A stretch of 64,000 nt of DNA from Chitinophaga hostae (GTDB lineage: Bacteria; Bacteroidota; Bacteroidia; Chitinophagales; Chitinophagaceae), in assembly GCF_018224885.1 (NCBI RefSeq), contig NZ_JAGTXB010000011.1:186001-250000 (forward strand), read 5' to 3'. The notes under the pieces were generated by a model. That model was not told where the DNA came from, did not search any database, and was given only the letters and a program-made list of their open reading frames with translations. Shown in pieces: positions 17,736 through 26,407 of this stretch; the stretch's first letter is position 1, and every line of letters starts with the position of its first letter. The translations under genes were made by a program, and so were the position numbers.

Positions 17736-17754
17736 TACTTTGTATTACAAAGTA
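17736..17754. promoter_or_regulatory. Palindromic operator-like site before the ferritin-like gene
   Basis: TACTTTG-TATTA-CAAAGTA is a perfect 7-bp inverted repeat with a 5-nt centre, 55 nt upstream of the chosen start codon. Size and symmetry fit a dimeric transcription factor site. No regulator gene is adjacent. Confidence 0.45.
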
Positions 17755-17809
17755 CTTTTTATTGCAGAAAAACATACAGAAAAGAATAAATTTCTGTACC
17801 AATATCCTC

Positions 17810-18592
17810 ATGCCTTTATCAAAATTAAAAACACGCATCATGAACCCAAGTAAAAAATGGATCGGACACTTCACCCTGAACGCGCTGCAGCAACGGGTTG
17901 ACTGGCAAATATCACCGGCGTTGTCTGACTTCGAAAGAAAAACCATTCTCCGCTCCCTGCAAGCCTGGCAGCTTGGCGAAACCTCCGATGGCGCTCACCT
18001 CATCCGTGCAGCCAAAAAGTATGCTGCACAAAATGATGATCCCGACTACGTAGCAGCTGTGGAACTTTTTATTAAAGAAGAACAAAAGCACGGGAATAAT
18101 TTAGGCAGATACCTTGACGCTATTGGTGAGCAAAAAATACAACAGGACTGGGGCGATACCCTGTTCAGAAAAGTACGCTATTTCAATACTAATATGGAAA
18201 TCTGGACAGTAGCCGTGATTGTGGTGGAAAGCGCAGCGCAGATCTTTTATCAATCACTAAAAGATGCTACCTGTTGCACACTTTTAAAACAGATCTGCAC
18301 GGATATACTGATCGATGAAGCCGATCATATCAGGTTTCAACAGGAAAGACTATCCATTATTTTTCACAGCAAAGGACCTAACAGCAAGATCATCTGTAAC
18401 CACATTTACCAGGCCTTCTTTTTATTTACTACCTGCCTCGTATGGCTGGGGCACAAGGCCGTGTTTAAAGCGGGCGGTAATACTTTCCATAGCTTTATGC
18501 GAAAGATGAAATATAAGTATGTAAAAATATTTCACCGGTCCCTGCAGGTCAATGGCAGCAATAATGCATTGGCATTATTCCATCACAACTAA
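17810..18592 (+). CDS. Ferritin-like di-iron domain protein
   Basis: A protein of 260 residues from the ATG at 17810; another ATG at 17840 (MNPSKKWIGHF) is equally plausible. An open frame upstream begins only with TTG. The helical core carries two ExxH motifs typical of ferritin-like di-iron proteins: EEQKH, and later DEADH, with a Glu in VVESAAQIFYQS between them. The C-terminal third has a hydrophobic helix (about HIYQAFFLFTTCLVWLGHK) that may touch the membrane. It could be an oxygenase, an iron-handling or a stress protein; the sequence does not decide. It stands alone, convergent with the acetyltransferase gene ending 14 nt away. Confidence 0.7.
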   Translation: MPLSKLKTRIMNPSKKWIGHFTLNALQQRVDWQISPALSDFERKTILRSLQAWQLGETSDGAHLIRAAKKYAAQNDDPDYVAAVELFIKEEQKHGNNLGRYLDAIGEQKIQQDWGDTLFRKVRYFNTNMEIWTVAVIVVESAAQIFYQSLKDATCCTLLKQICTDILIDEADHIRFQQERLSIIFHSKGPNSKIICNHIYQAFFLFTTCLVWLGHKAVFKAGGNTFHSFMRKMKYKYVKIFHRSLQVNGSNNALALFHHN

Positions 18593-18605
18593 GAACAGGA
18601 CGGCT

Positions 18606-19292
18606 TCATTGCTTGCGCACGCGTCTGAAACTAATTGTTCTCCGTTGCTCAAACCCCATATGGTCATATATCCGGATGGCGCGTTCATTGGCAAGAGATA
18701 CATGCAGGTAAGAAATAATGCCCGCATCCGCCTGTTGCCGGCAGAGACGATTGATGAGCCGTTGCGCATAACCCCGGCCGGCATAATCTTTATGGGTACA
18801 AATAGCGCTTAGCTCCGTGAAACCGGTGAGCCGCATCCGCTCTCCTGCCATAGCCACCAGCTTGCCTTCCAGCCGTATACCATAATAGGTGCCCAGCAAA
18901 CGGGTATCCCTGTTGTAATAGCCGGGTTGTAAACTATTGATGAGGTCATACATTTCCGTGGCATCTGCTTCACCAAGCAATGAAACAGTTATCCCTTCTT
19001 CATCCATCATAGGGGGCATACTGCTGCGCAGCACCATTTGAGCGCAAGGCAGTTCGTGCTCCAGCACCCAGCCTTGTGGCAAGGCAGGCAAATCGCCAAT
19101 GATATAAAAGGTTTCACCGGGGAGGATCCAGGCATCCAGTGCGGCCAGGTGGTCAGCCTGCGGATCATCGCAGGCTATAAATGGAACTATTCCGGGCTGG
19201 TATCTTTTTGCATGGTCGGTGCCGATTGCAAAAGATGCCTGTTCACTGGTCAATGCACCCCAGGCAGGGTTATCCAACATGATTTCCTTCAT
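18606..19292 (-). CDS. GNAT family N-acetyltransferase
   Basis: A 228-residue protein with a C-terminal GNAT fold (about 100-225). The acetyl-CoA-binding signature appears as CTHKDYAGRGYAQRL, followed by LHVSLANERAIRIYDHMGF, a usual motif in FR47-like acetyltransferases. The N-terminal 90 residues form a second, diverged domain. The start may be Met1 or Met5. The acceptor substrate is unknown. It is transcribed after the UvrA-like gene on the same strand, with a 67-nt gap, so co-transcription is possible. Confidence 0.83.
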   Translation of the reverse strand: MKEIMLDNPAWGALTSEQASFAIGTDHAKRYQPGIVPFIACDDPQADHLAALDAWILPGETFYIIGDLPALPQGWVLEHELPCAQMVLRSSMPPMMDEEGITVSLLGEADATEMYDLINSLQPGYYNRDTRLLGTYYGIRLEGKLVAMAGERMRLTGFTELSAICTHKDYAGRGYAQRLINRLCRQQADAGIISYLHVSLANERAIRIYDHMGFEQRRTISFRRVRKQ

Positions 19293-19359
19293 GCAGCTAA
19301 TTTATGTTTTTTCATAAAATCAACCCGCTTTTTTTGATAAAAAAATGTTGATGGCAGTA

Positions 19360-21636
19360 CTAACTGTGATGGATATACTTTTTTAAAAATGTGCCCGTCA
19401 GCGATGAAGGTTCGTTGAGTATAGCCGCAGGTGTCCCCTCAAAAACAACCGTTCCCCCTTCCCGTCCGGCGCCAGGTCCCATGTCAATGACCCAGTCAGC
19501 CTGCCCGATTACATCGAGGTTGTGTTCAATCACAATAACGGTACTGCCATTGTCTACCAGTTTGTTCAGCAACACAATCAGGTTGCCTACATCGGATAAA
19601 TGCAGCCCTGTAGTAGGCTCATCCAGCACATAAATATTACCTGTACGTTCGAGCTCCGTGGCCAGTTTAATACGCTGCCTTTCACCGCCGGATAAAGAAT
19701 CCAATGGTTGTCCGAGTGAAAGATAACTGAGCCCTGTTTCCTGCAAACGCTGCAATACTGCCAATATCTCCTCTTCCCCGGAAAAAAATCCGATGGCTTC
19801 CGTTACATTTAATTGTAATACCTCATCAATACTCTTTCCCCTGAATTTATACCCGAGTACCTCCGGGGTAAACCTGCGGCCATGGCATACCTCGCAGGTG
19901 GTAACAACATCATCCATAAAGGCCAGATCAAGTGAGGTAACGCCCAACCCTTTACAGGCAGGACAGGCACCTTCTGAATTAAAACTAAACAGTCCGGCAC
20001 TCACTTTATTACTCCTGGAAAACAGGTGGCGGATGATATCGGAGATACCGGTGTACGTAGCGGGGTTTGACCTGATAGAACCGCCCAATGCACCCTGGTC
20101 GATACAAATGGTATCCGGATACAAACGCGGCACCATCCCGTTAATCAGGCTGCTCTTCCCCGATCCCGCCACGCCTGTTACCACGGTAAGCACACCTTTG
20201 GGGATATTAACGCTCACGTTTTTCAGGTTATGCAGTTTTGCGTGGCGGATAGCAAGACTATCATTCCATTGCCTTACCGCCTGTTTTACCGGGGCAGGTT
20301 TCCGGAGATATTTACCGGTGAGCGTACCCGACCGCAGCAATCCCTTTACCGATCCCTGGAACACAATTTCCCCTCCATACTTGCCGGCGCCGGGCCCCAT
20401 GTCAATGATATGATCTGCTTCGAGGATCACATCCGGGTCATGCTCCACTACCAGCACCGTATTGCCTTTATCACGCAGCCGCTGCATCAGCACATTGAGC
20501 TGATGCACATCCCGGGCATGTAAACCGCTGCTGGGCTCATCAAATATATACAACATGTCGCTCAGGCTGCTCCCGAGATGACGTACCATTTTTACCCGCT
20601 GTGATTCCCCTCCCGACAAAGTAGACGTTTCCCGGTTAAGACTAAGATACCCCAACCCTATTTCTACCAGGTGGGTGAGTCGTTCTGTAATAGCCGCGAC
20701 CATCGTAACCGCCTGCGGTTCTTTTATCCGGGCAATCTCCCTGACAAGATCAGTTACCTGCAGTGCAGCATACCCGGCAATGTTCTCCCCGTGAATCTTT
20801 GAACTGCGTATCCGCGCATTTAACCTGGCGCCATGGCATTCCGGGCAAGGACCTTTTGTGACCACCTTTTTTAGTGCAGGCTGCAGCGACTTTTTATTCT
20901 CCTCTGCTTCTTTTCCTAAAAATCGTTTCTTAAAACGGGGAATAACCCCTTCATATTTCGCAGAAGGCCACCAGCCCGCCTTCGGATGATCCGGCTTTAT
21001 TTCTTCCTGGTATAACAATAGCTCCCATTCTCTTCTCGTATAGTGCGCCAGTTTCTTGTTGTTATCGAAATAACCTGATAACACAAACCGCTTCCATAAT
21101 GCCGTACCCGGTTCAAATGATGGAAACAGGATCGCACCTTCATTCAGTGATTTACTACGATCAAAAAGTTTTTCTTCATCCACCGCGGTAACGGTACCCA
21201 GGCCGTCACAAACAGGACACATCCCTTCGGGGTGATTAAATGAAAACACGTTGGAATAGCCCACAAATGGCTTTCCTATACGTGAAAATAACAGCCGTAA
21301 CAAAGAATAAATATCTGTGATGGTGCCTACTGTAGAACGCGCATTGCCCCGGATCTGTTTCTGGTCCACAATAATAGCCGGGCTCAGGTTTTCCATCAGA
21401 TCAGCGTCGGGCTGGCCATAATGTGGCAACCTGTGCCTGATAAAGCTGCTGAAGGTTTCATTGAGCTGCCGCTGCGCCTCTGCTGCAATCGTGTCAAACA
21501 CCAGGGATGATTTCCCTGAACCGGACACTCCGGTAAGTACGGTGATCTGCTGTTTCGGAATGCTGACGTCGATATTCTTCAGGTTATTTTCCCGGGCACC
21601 TTTAATGATGATGAGGTCGTTTTTACCTGTATTCAT
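19360..21636 (-). CDS. UvrA-like (UvrA2/DrrC-type) ABC-ATPase
   Basis: A 758-residue protein, shorter than canonical UvrA (about 940). The start is set at 21636 (MNTGKNDLIIIKG); the open frame upstream to 21753 overlaps the divergent regulator and lacks homology. Two ABC modules are present: Walker A GVSGSGKS (36-43) with signature LSGGESQRVKM, and Walker A GVAGSGKS with signature LSGGERQRIKL. Zinc-binding pairs CPVCDGLG, CPECHG and CPACKGLG/CEVCHG are kept. Short UvrA-like proteins are known for DNA-damage or drug self-resistance and do not replace UvrA. A MarR gene is divergent from it across a palindrome-rich 66-nt spacer, so induction by a small molecule is likely. Confidence 0.9.
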   Translation of the reverse strand: MNTGKNDLIIIKGARENNLKNIDVSIPKQQITVLTGVSGSGKSSLVFDTIAAEAQRQLNETFSSFIRHRLPHYGQPDADLMENLSPAIIVDQKQIRGNARSTVGTITDIYSLLRLLFSRIGKPFVGYSNVFSFNHPEGMCPVCDGLGTVTAVDEEKLFDRSKSLNEGAILFPSFEPGTALWKRFVLSGYFDNNKKLAHYTRREWELLLYQEEIKPDHPKAGWWPSAKYEGVIPRFKKRFLGKEAEENKKSLQPALKKVVTKGPCPECHGARLNARIRSSKIHGENIAGYAALQVTDLVREIARIKEPQAVTMVAAITERLTHLVEIGLGYLSLNRETSTLSGGESQRVKMVRHLGSSLSDMLYIFDEPSSGLHARDVHQLNVLMQRLRDKGNTVLVVEHDPDVILEADHIIDMGPGAGKYGGEIVFQGSVKGLLRSGTLTGKYLRKPAPVKQAVRQWNDSLAIRHAKLHNLKNVSVNIPKGVLTVVTGVAGSGKSSLINGMVPRLYPDTICIDQGALGGSIRSNPATYTGISDIIRHLFSRSNKVSAGLFSFNSEGACPACKGLGVTSLDLAFMDDVVTTCEVCHGRRFTPEVLGYKFRGKSIDEVLQLNVTEAIGFFSGEEEILAVLQRLQETGLSYLSLGQPLDSLSGGERQRIKLATELERTGNIYVLDEPTTGLHLSDVGNLIVLLNKLVDNGSTVIVIEHNLDVIGQADWVIDMGPGAGREGGTVVFEGTPAAILNEPSSLTGTFLKKYIHHS

Positions 21637-21657
21637 ACGCTGCAGAAAAATTAAATG

Positions 21658-21688
21658 GTTAACAATGTTAATGATTAACTTAGTTAAC
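21658..21688. promoter_or_regulatory. Operator cluster between UvrA-like and MarR genes
   Basis: In the 66-nt spacer there are two GTTAAC palindromes (21658-21663 and 21683-21688) flanking a perfect GTTAA-TGA-TTAAC palindrome (21667-21679). Repeated TTAAC-type palindromes are typical of MarR binding sites. Their place between the two start codons suggests that the MarR protein controls both genes. Confidence 0.65.
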
Positions 21689-21702
21689 AAATAGCAATTA
21701 CT

Positions 21703-22134
21703 ATGCCCGCAGATACTACCGGACAATTTGAGGAAGCGTATACAAATCTTCAATGCCTGATCATTGCACAGGTAAACAAATTCAGCACGGAGAAATTAAC
21801 AGCCACCCAATACCTGGTACTCGATTACATCATCCGTAGTGGAGAAACCGCCACAGGTCAGCTGGCAAAACAATTCAGAATTTCCGCACCGGCCATTTCC
21901 CGTCAAATAAAAAAGTTGATGACTGACGGACTGATCATACAAAAAAGAGATGAAACAGACCGGCGTATCTACTTCAATGCGGTTACACCTAAAGCTGTGA
22001 AATTGGTGAGCCAGGCAAAAAAATTAAGAAAAACGATGTCATTGCAAATCCGGCATTTACTCTCGGAAAGCGATCGCAAAACATTTATAAGGATCTGCAA
22101 CCGTATTACAAACAATATTCATCTGGACGAATAA
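21703..22134 (+). CDS. MarR family transcriptional regulator
   Basis: A 143-residue winged-helix regulator. The DNA-binding domain spans about 35-105, with the recognition helix region ISAPAISRQIKKLMTDGLI and the wing KRDETDRRIYF, the MarR hallmark. N- and C-terminal helices would form the dimer interface. It is divergent from the UvrA-like gene and followed by a strong terminator. By family habit it should repress itself and its neighbour until a ligand binds. Confidence 0.9.
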   Translation: MPADTTGQFEEAYTNLQCLIIAQVNKFSTEKLTATQYLVLDYIIRSGETATGQLAKQFRISAPAISRQIKKLMTDGLIIQKRDETDRRIYFNAVTPKAVKLVSQAKKLRKTMSLQIRHLLSESDRKTFIRICNRITNNIHLDE

Positions 22135-22194
22135 ACGTTATTGATGAAGGACCAACCACCAAATAAAGATAGTTTTATAGCCGATCTAATGATG

Positions 22195-22226
22195 AAAGCG
22201 ACTTCCCCTGAAAAGGAAGTCGCTTT
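22195..22226 (+). terminator. Rho-independent terminator after marR
   Basis: AAAGCGACTTCC (22195-22206) pairs perfectly with GGAAGTCGCTTT (22215-22226) across an 8-nt loop, followed by ATTTTA. A 12-bp perfect stem 60 nt past the stop codon. Confidence 0.85.
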
Positions 22227-22311
22227 ATTTTACAGTCTTATTCAACGCTAAATCCCGGCGCATATATAACGGTATCGGACGTACGCTCAGGTGCACCGGT
22301 ATCAAGTGTCC

Positions 22312-23139
22312 TTATTTTTTAGCTGCAGCCGGCGCCAGGTTCAGTATTTGTATGTTCCTGAAATCAACTGGCTGTCCTTCGCTTTGCAGCGCGATAAACC
22401 CTTCCGATAACAGCTTGCCATCCACTTTTACAGCAGGGTCATAGTTATTTACCACGCCGCCACCGATCTGTGGTTTGGAATACTGTAATACGGTATCCCC
22501 GTTAATGATATGCGTTATCAGCGAGTCGCCCAGCACAATCAATTCTCCCCTTACCCATTGTTCCCCATCATAGGTTTTGGAAGAAGATTCAATACAGTGC
22601 TGCGGATCCAGTTTCCCTTTGTACACCACGTTGGTACCCGGAGAGCACATATTACCTGTAGGCCTGGCATTACCATCGCCTAAGCCGGCCAGCAGCTGCA
22701 TTTCTATAGAAATAGGCCAGTCCTGCTCCTTGGGCATTGTACGCGGGTCCTGGGAATGAAACATCACACCGCTGTTCAACAACGTATATTCGGGAGCGGT
22801 AGTACACCATTTCCCTACAAACCGGTATTCGAACTTCAGATGATAGTGCGAAAAAGGCTGTTTATAATACAGGTGGCCAAACTGTTCGTTAAAGTTACCA
22901 TACTGATCGTACCGCACTTTAATGATGCTATCTTCCACCCGGAAGGTATTTCCAAAATTATCACCCACTTCATGGTGATGAATTTTCACGATCCAGTCTT
23001 TAATGTCCTTGCCATTAAACAGCGACACCCATTCCGGTTTCTTATCCCCGGCGGGCAGTTTGGCAGTATGGGAACAGGAAATACAGCCGGCAACCAGTGC
23101 TGGCATCAGCATCAAACGTGAAAAAAAGTGCTTCGTCAT
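22312..23139 (-). CDS. DUF1080 / 3-keto-disaccharide hydrolase domain lipoprotein
   Basis: A 275-residue predicted lipoprotein (LVAGC with Cys19, or CISC with Cys22). After the signal comes one DUF1080 domain (about 35-265) with the usual start WVSLFNGKDIKDW and end EGFIALQSEGQPVDFRNIQIL. The fold is a concanavalin-like beta sandwich; the family is annotated as 3-keto-disaccharide hydrolase, though many members are uncharacterised. It follows the eCIS operon on the same strand with a 108-nt gap, but its function appears unrelated. Confidence 0.88.
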   Translation of the reverse strand: MTKHFFSRLMLMPALVAGCISCSHTAKLPAGDKKPEWVSLFNGKDIKDWIVKIHHHEVGDNFGNTFRVEDSIIKVRYDQYGNFNEQFGHLYYKQPFSHYHLKFEYRFVGKWCTTAPEYTLLNSGVMFHSQDPRTMPKEQDWPISIEMQLLAGLGDGNARPTGNMCSPGTNVVYKGKLDPQHCIESSSKTYDGEQWVRGELIVLGDSLITHIINGDTVLQYSKPQIGGGVVNNYDPAVKVDGKLLSEGFIALQSEGQPVDFRNIQILNLAPAAAKK

Positions 23140-23247
23140 ATAAATACGGAGTTATGGATACAAATGAGCGTACAAAATACCTTTTTAATGCAAACAATGA
23201 AAGGGTTTTGTTACTTTTTACATCCATAACCGGTAACGGCAATCCTG

Positions 23248-24669
23248 TTAAACCGACTTCCCGTTTTTATAGTATTCGTGTTGTATCCCTTCCAGCAGGT
23301 CCTGCGTTTCTATGGGCCGGTCTTCCGACAGGGCGCGGATAGAGGCTGATTGTACGATGTTCAGAATTGACGCTCCTGTTAATTCATATTTCCGGGCAAA
23401 ATCCTGCAGGCTGATATCTCCGCTCCAGGGAATATCTGCCGGCATGGTATTATTCCACAGTGCCAGGCTTTCCTGTTCATTGGGGGCATTGAAAGGCACT
23501 ACGGTCTGGAAACGACGGATAAATGCCTGGTCCATATTGTTACGGAAATTGGTAGCCAGGATGACCAGGCCGGGATGCTCTTCAATTTTTTGCAGCAGAT
23601 AGGATACTTCCTGGTTGGCAAAGCGGTCGTGCGCCGACTGTACATTGGTACGCTTGCCGAACAACGCATCTGCCTCATCAAAAAACAGGATCCAGTCTTC
23701 CGCCCTGTCAAAGATCTGTTGCAGATTTTTCTCGGTTTCACCGATATATTTGGATACCACGAGCGACAAATCGATACGGTATACATCTAATCCGAATTGT
23801 TTTCCCAGCAGGCTGGCAGTAAGGGTTTTACCGGTACCCGGCGGGCCATAGAACAATGCGCGGTAACCCGGCTTGGTTCTTCTGCCCAGGTTAGCATCTG
23901 ACTCCAGGTGCCCATGGTATTTCAGCCAGTAACGGATCATTTTCAGCTCCCGCTCTGTTTGATGTGATATGACAATGTCATTCCATTCCATTTTAGTTTC
24001 GAGCAACGTAGCCGGGAAGCCGGAACCAAAAGAGGGGCGCCATTTCCGGCCCGTGAGGAATTCTGTTAACCTGGCCTGCGACAGTTGCAGCCGCCCGCTC
24101 ATTTCCGGCTCGCCTTCCCGCATTTCTTCCAGGGTGAGTACACCCGATTGAAAGATCTTAGACCTGGCTTTAGCGGCACCATTGATTTTGCCGCTGCCGG
24201 GTACTTCTCCCCGCAGCCACAGGGAATATTGTAAACGCATGTCCATATTCATGCCTGCCAACAGGAAAAGAGCTGTTTCCCCCGTGGGTATGATGCCCCG
24301 GTAATTAGTGCCCTTTACGCCGCCAAACTCAGGAAAGTCACCTCCCCTGGGCATGTATTGCCGGATAAGGGGCGTGAAGAGATCGGGATGTACATGTGGT
24401 GACAGGGCCAGCATCAGCGTTATATATTCCTCAATGGAAAGATGATTGTCTATCACATATCTAGCCAGCGGGGAGTCGTCATCCGTGATATCAAAAGCCG
24501 GTTGCACAAACGCATTCACTTTACCGAAGTGATGATCCAGCCGGGAGGCAGCTACTTTCAGCAGCGCTGACATGGACTCGGCCAGGAACGACTGCCCGAT
24601 CACATCCGATGACACTGCTGCCTGTTTTTCTTCCGGAGAAGTAGCCGGTTCTTTTTTCTTCCAGTACAT
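23248..24669 (-). CDS. eCIS AAA+ ATPase (Afp15/Pvc15-like)
   Basis: A 473-residue AAA+ ATPase, last gene of the eCIS operon. The N-terminal half (1-220) is a helical domain; the AAA module spans about 230-470. It has Walker A GPPGTGKT (275-282), Walker B ILFFDEADALFG (327-338) and a candidate arginine finger in FIRRF (384-388). ATPases in this position of Afp/PVC-type clusters are needed for assembly or cargo loading rather than for contraction. The 26-nt gap to the upstream gene supports co-transcription. Confidence 0.9.
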   Translation of the reverse strand: MYWKKKEPATSPEEKQAAVSSDVIGQSFLAESMSALLKVAASRLDHHFGKVNAFVQPAFDITDDDSPLARYVIDNHLSIEEYITLMLALSPHVHPDLFTPLIRQYMPRGGDFPEFGGVKGTNYRGIIPTGETALFLLAGMNMDMRLQYSLWLRGEVPGSGKINGAAKARSKIFQSGVLTLEEMREGEPEMSGRLQLSQARLTEFLTGRKWRPSFGSGFPATLLETKMEWNDIVISHQTERELKMIRYWLKYHGHLESDANLGRRTKPGYRALFYGPPGTGKTLTASLLGKQFGLDVYRIDLSLVVSKYIGETEKNLQQIFDRAEDWILFFDEADALFGKRTNVQSAHDRFANQEVSYLLQKIEEHPGLVILATNFRNNMDQAFIRRFQTVVPFNAPNEQESLALWNNTMPADIPWSGDISLQDFARKYELTGASILNIVQSASIRALSEDRPIETQDLLEGIQHEYYKNGKSV

Positions 24670-24695
24670 AATTCAATATTGAAATGTCAGTATTA

Positions 24696-25862
24696 TCAGG
24701 GTTTACAGGAGGCTTCTTTTGTCCCTACACAATCCACTGCCTTCTCATTGGCAGCATCCAGCTTCGTCATATATTCATCTACTTTTTCCAGGTATTTGTC
24801 GCTCGCCTCACTGAATTTTTCTTCCGACTGCCCTACAAATCCGCCGAATACGGGAACAGGATGGGCTGCGAGATAGGTAAGCACAAAGGTACCGTGACTG
24901 CCTTCATGGAAACGAAGCGATGTGTTGCCGCTTTTCTCGTCGGCTTTTGTGGTGCCGCGACCATAGGCAGAAGTGGACTTTGGACTGACATCCGCCGCAT
25001 ACACCGTTTGGATGGTGATTTCCAGGGTAGCTTTCCCGTTTATCTTGGAAACCTTTCCGTTGGTGGTATCAGCATCGGGCGTAGACACGCTGTGCGTGAT
25101 TTTGGTAACAGCAGATTTCCCTGCCGGCACGTCGCCGGTGGTATCCGGCAGTATAATGATTTTTACTTTGCCTACATTTCCTGTCGCCTGCAACACATTG
25201 CCGGTATCGTCTTTTTCCGTTTTCATCCCTTTGGGTACCGGCGTAGATATTTCCGGCACATCTTTCTTTTGTATCACACTCAGTTCGTGGCCCTGTTGCT
25301 GCACCACATGGGTGAGTTCGTGCGCCAGCAACCATTTGCCCTCCTGGCTGCCGGGGTTGTATTTATCTTTGTTGAAATAGATCTCACCATTGTAAGTGAA
25401 GGCTTGTGCCTGTAACTGTTGGGCGGCTGATTGTGCCTGCGGATCGGTATGGATACGCACTTTCCCGAAGTCGTACCCAAAGCTGCTGGACATTTCCGCA
25501 GCCGTGGCAGCCGGCAGGGTATTGCCGCCGGCCCTGGGAATGGCTCCCGGCATATGTGTCGCCTGCGATGCCGCAGATCCTTCTTTTTTGGTAGCAATCT
25601 GTTTTTCATCATCCCGCTGATCCATACTATGCGAATCAGCCGGCGCCCGCTGCACCACCTTATCCGCTGCTTTATCGGCTTCCTCTTCCTGCGGATCTCC
25701 GGGATTACTGACTTTCAGCTTAGCCTGTGGCTTAGCTCCCGGCGGAAAGAACAATGCATTTCCCTCAGCAGCTTCCTGGGAGTGCTCTGCCTGGATGAAT
25801 TGCTGCACCGGCTTTCCTTCTCCTTTGTTCTTTTTTTTGCGCAGTTGCTTTTTTAGTGCCAT
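24696..25862 (-). CDS. eCIS-associated DUF4157 protein with two HExxH motifs (candidate cargo)
   Basis: A 388-residue protein starting at 25862 (MALKKQLRKK), with the start chosen over an upstream in-frame ATG at 25904. A basic head and disordered region precede the DUF4157 (eCIS core) domain at about 118-190. This has KVRIHTD and HELTHVVQQ, a zinc-protease-like HExxH at 181-185. A separate C-terminal domain (about 205-350) contains a second HExxH, SLRFHEGSH (319-323), reminiscent of DUF922-type putative proteases. DUF4157 proteins are strongly linked to eCIS and include cargo toxins. Proteolytic activity is predicted, not shown. The gene sits between a two-TM protein and the ATPase. Confidence 0.85.
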   Translation of the reverse strand: MALKKQLRKKKNKGEGKPVQQFIQAEHSQEAAEGNALFFPPGAKPQAKLKVSNPGDPQEEEADKAADKVVQRAPADSHSMDQRDDEKQIATKKEGSAASQATHMPGAIPRAGGNTLPAATAAEMSSSFGYDFGKVRIHTDPQAQSAAQQLQAQAFTYNGEIYFNKDKYNPGSQEGKWLLAHELTHVVQQQGHELSVIQKKDVPEISTPVPKGMKTEKDDTGNVLQATGNVGKVKIIILPDTTGDVPAGKSAVTKITHSVSTPDADTTNGKVSKINGKATLEITIQTVYAADVSPKSTSAYGRGTTKADEKSGNTSLRFHEGSHGTFVLTYLAAHPVPVFGGFVGQSEEKFSEASDKYLEKVDEYMTKLDAANEKAVDCVGTKEASCKP

Positions 25863-25869
25863 GGCATCA

Positions 25870-26397
25870 TTATTTAAAAAGTTGCTGAATTTCTTTACGC
25901 ACAAAATAGTCTGATTCCTGGCCGAGATCTTCCCGCATGGCTAGTATCAGCCGCTGCATCAGATCTGCAGATATCGCAGTATGTAATCCTTCAGCGCCTG
26001 CGGCGCGTTGCATTTCACGAAATAATTTGATGACTTTGGGAGATGCCTGCAGCGCCAGCCGCCCTTCGAGTTCCCTCAAACGCAGATCTACTTTCACGTC
26101 CTGGTCTTCTTCAAATTCATCCAGTACAGCCTGCCATTCCACCAGGCACTTTTCGTACAGGGCTGTCCGGTAGGGCAACTGATGCCCTTTAAAGATCCGG
26201 CTGCTGTGGTTGCCGATCGCATTGGCAATCATGAATGTGCAAATGATGGCCAGTATCGCGAAAACGATCACTGCAGAACGCATACCATCCGGTAATCCCA
26301 GTTGTTCCTGCCGCAGCAGCAGGTATCCCTGCCATACCGCCCAGGTCATACCGGTGAGCGTAAGCAGTGCAAGTAACATTTGAATGAAGCTTCGCAT
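25870..26397 (-). CDS. Two-TM protein between the two DUF4157 genes
   Basis: A 175-residue protein of no recognised family. Two transmembrane helices (about 5-27 and 41-62) are followed by a soluble, mostly helical domain rich in Glu, Arg and Leu (about 75-175). Gaps are 10 nt to the upstream gene and 7 nt to the downstream gene, so it is made together with both candidate effectors. It could be an immunity protein, chaperone or release factor; nothing in the sequence decides. Confidence 0.7.
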   Translation of the reverse strand: MRSFIQMLLALLTLTGMTWAVWQGYLLLRQEQLGLPDGMRSAVIVFAILAIICTFMIANAIGNHSSRIFKGHQLPYRTALYEKCLVEWQAVLDEFEEDQDVKVDLRLRELEGRLALQASPKVIKLFREMQRAAGAEGLHTAISADLMQRLILAMREDLGQESDYFVRKEIQQLFK

Positions 26398-26407
26398 AGT
26401 CTTTATT

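Larger units (their letters stand above)
17478..17809. other. 332-nt intergenic region
   Basis: It lies between the end of the molybdoenzyme operon and the ferritin-like gene. No convincing coding sequence is seen. It contains a hairpin (17587-17605) and a 19-nt palindrome close to the next gene (17736-17754). Confidence 0.5.

Noticed and set aside
21637..21753. N-terminal extension of the UvrA-like protein
   Set aside because: It covers the palindromic spacer and the start of the MarR gene, and precedes the conserved start of the UvrA fold.
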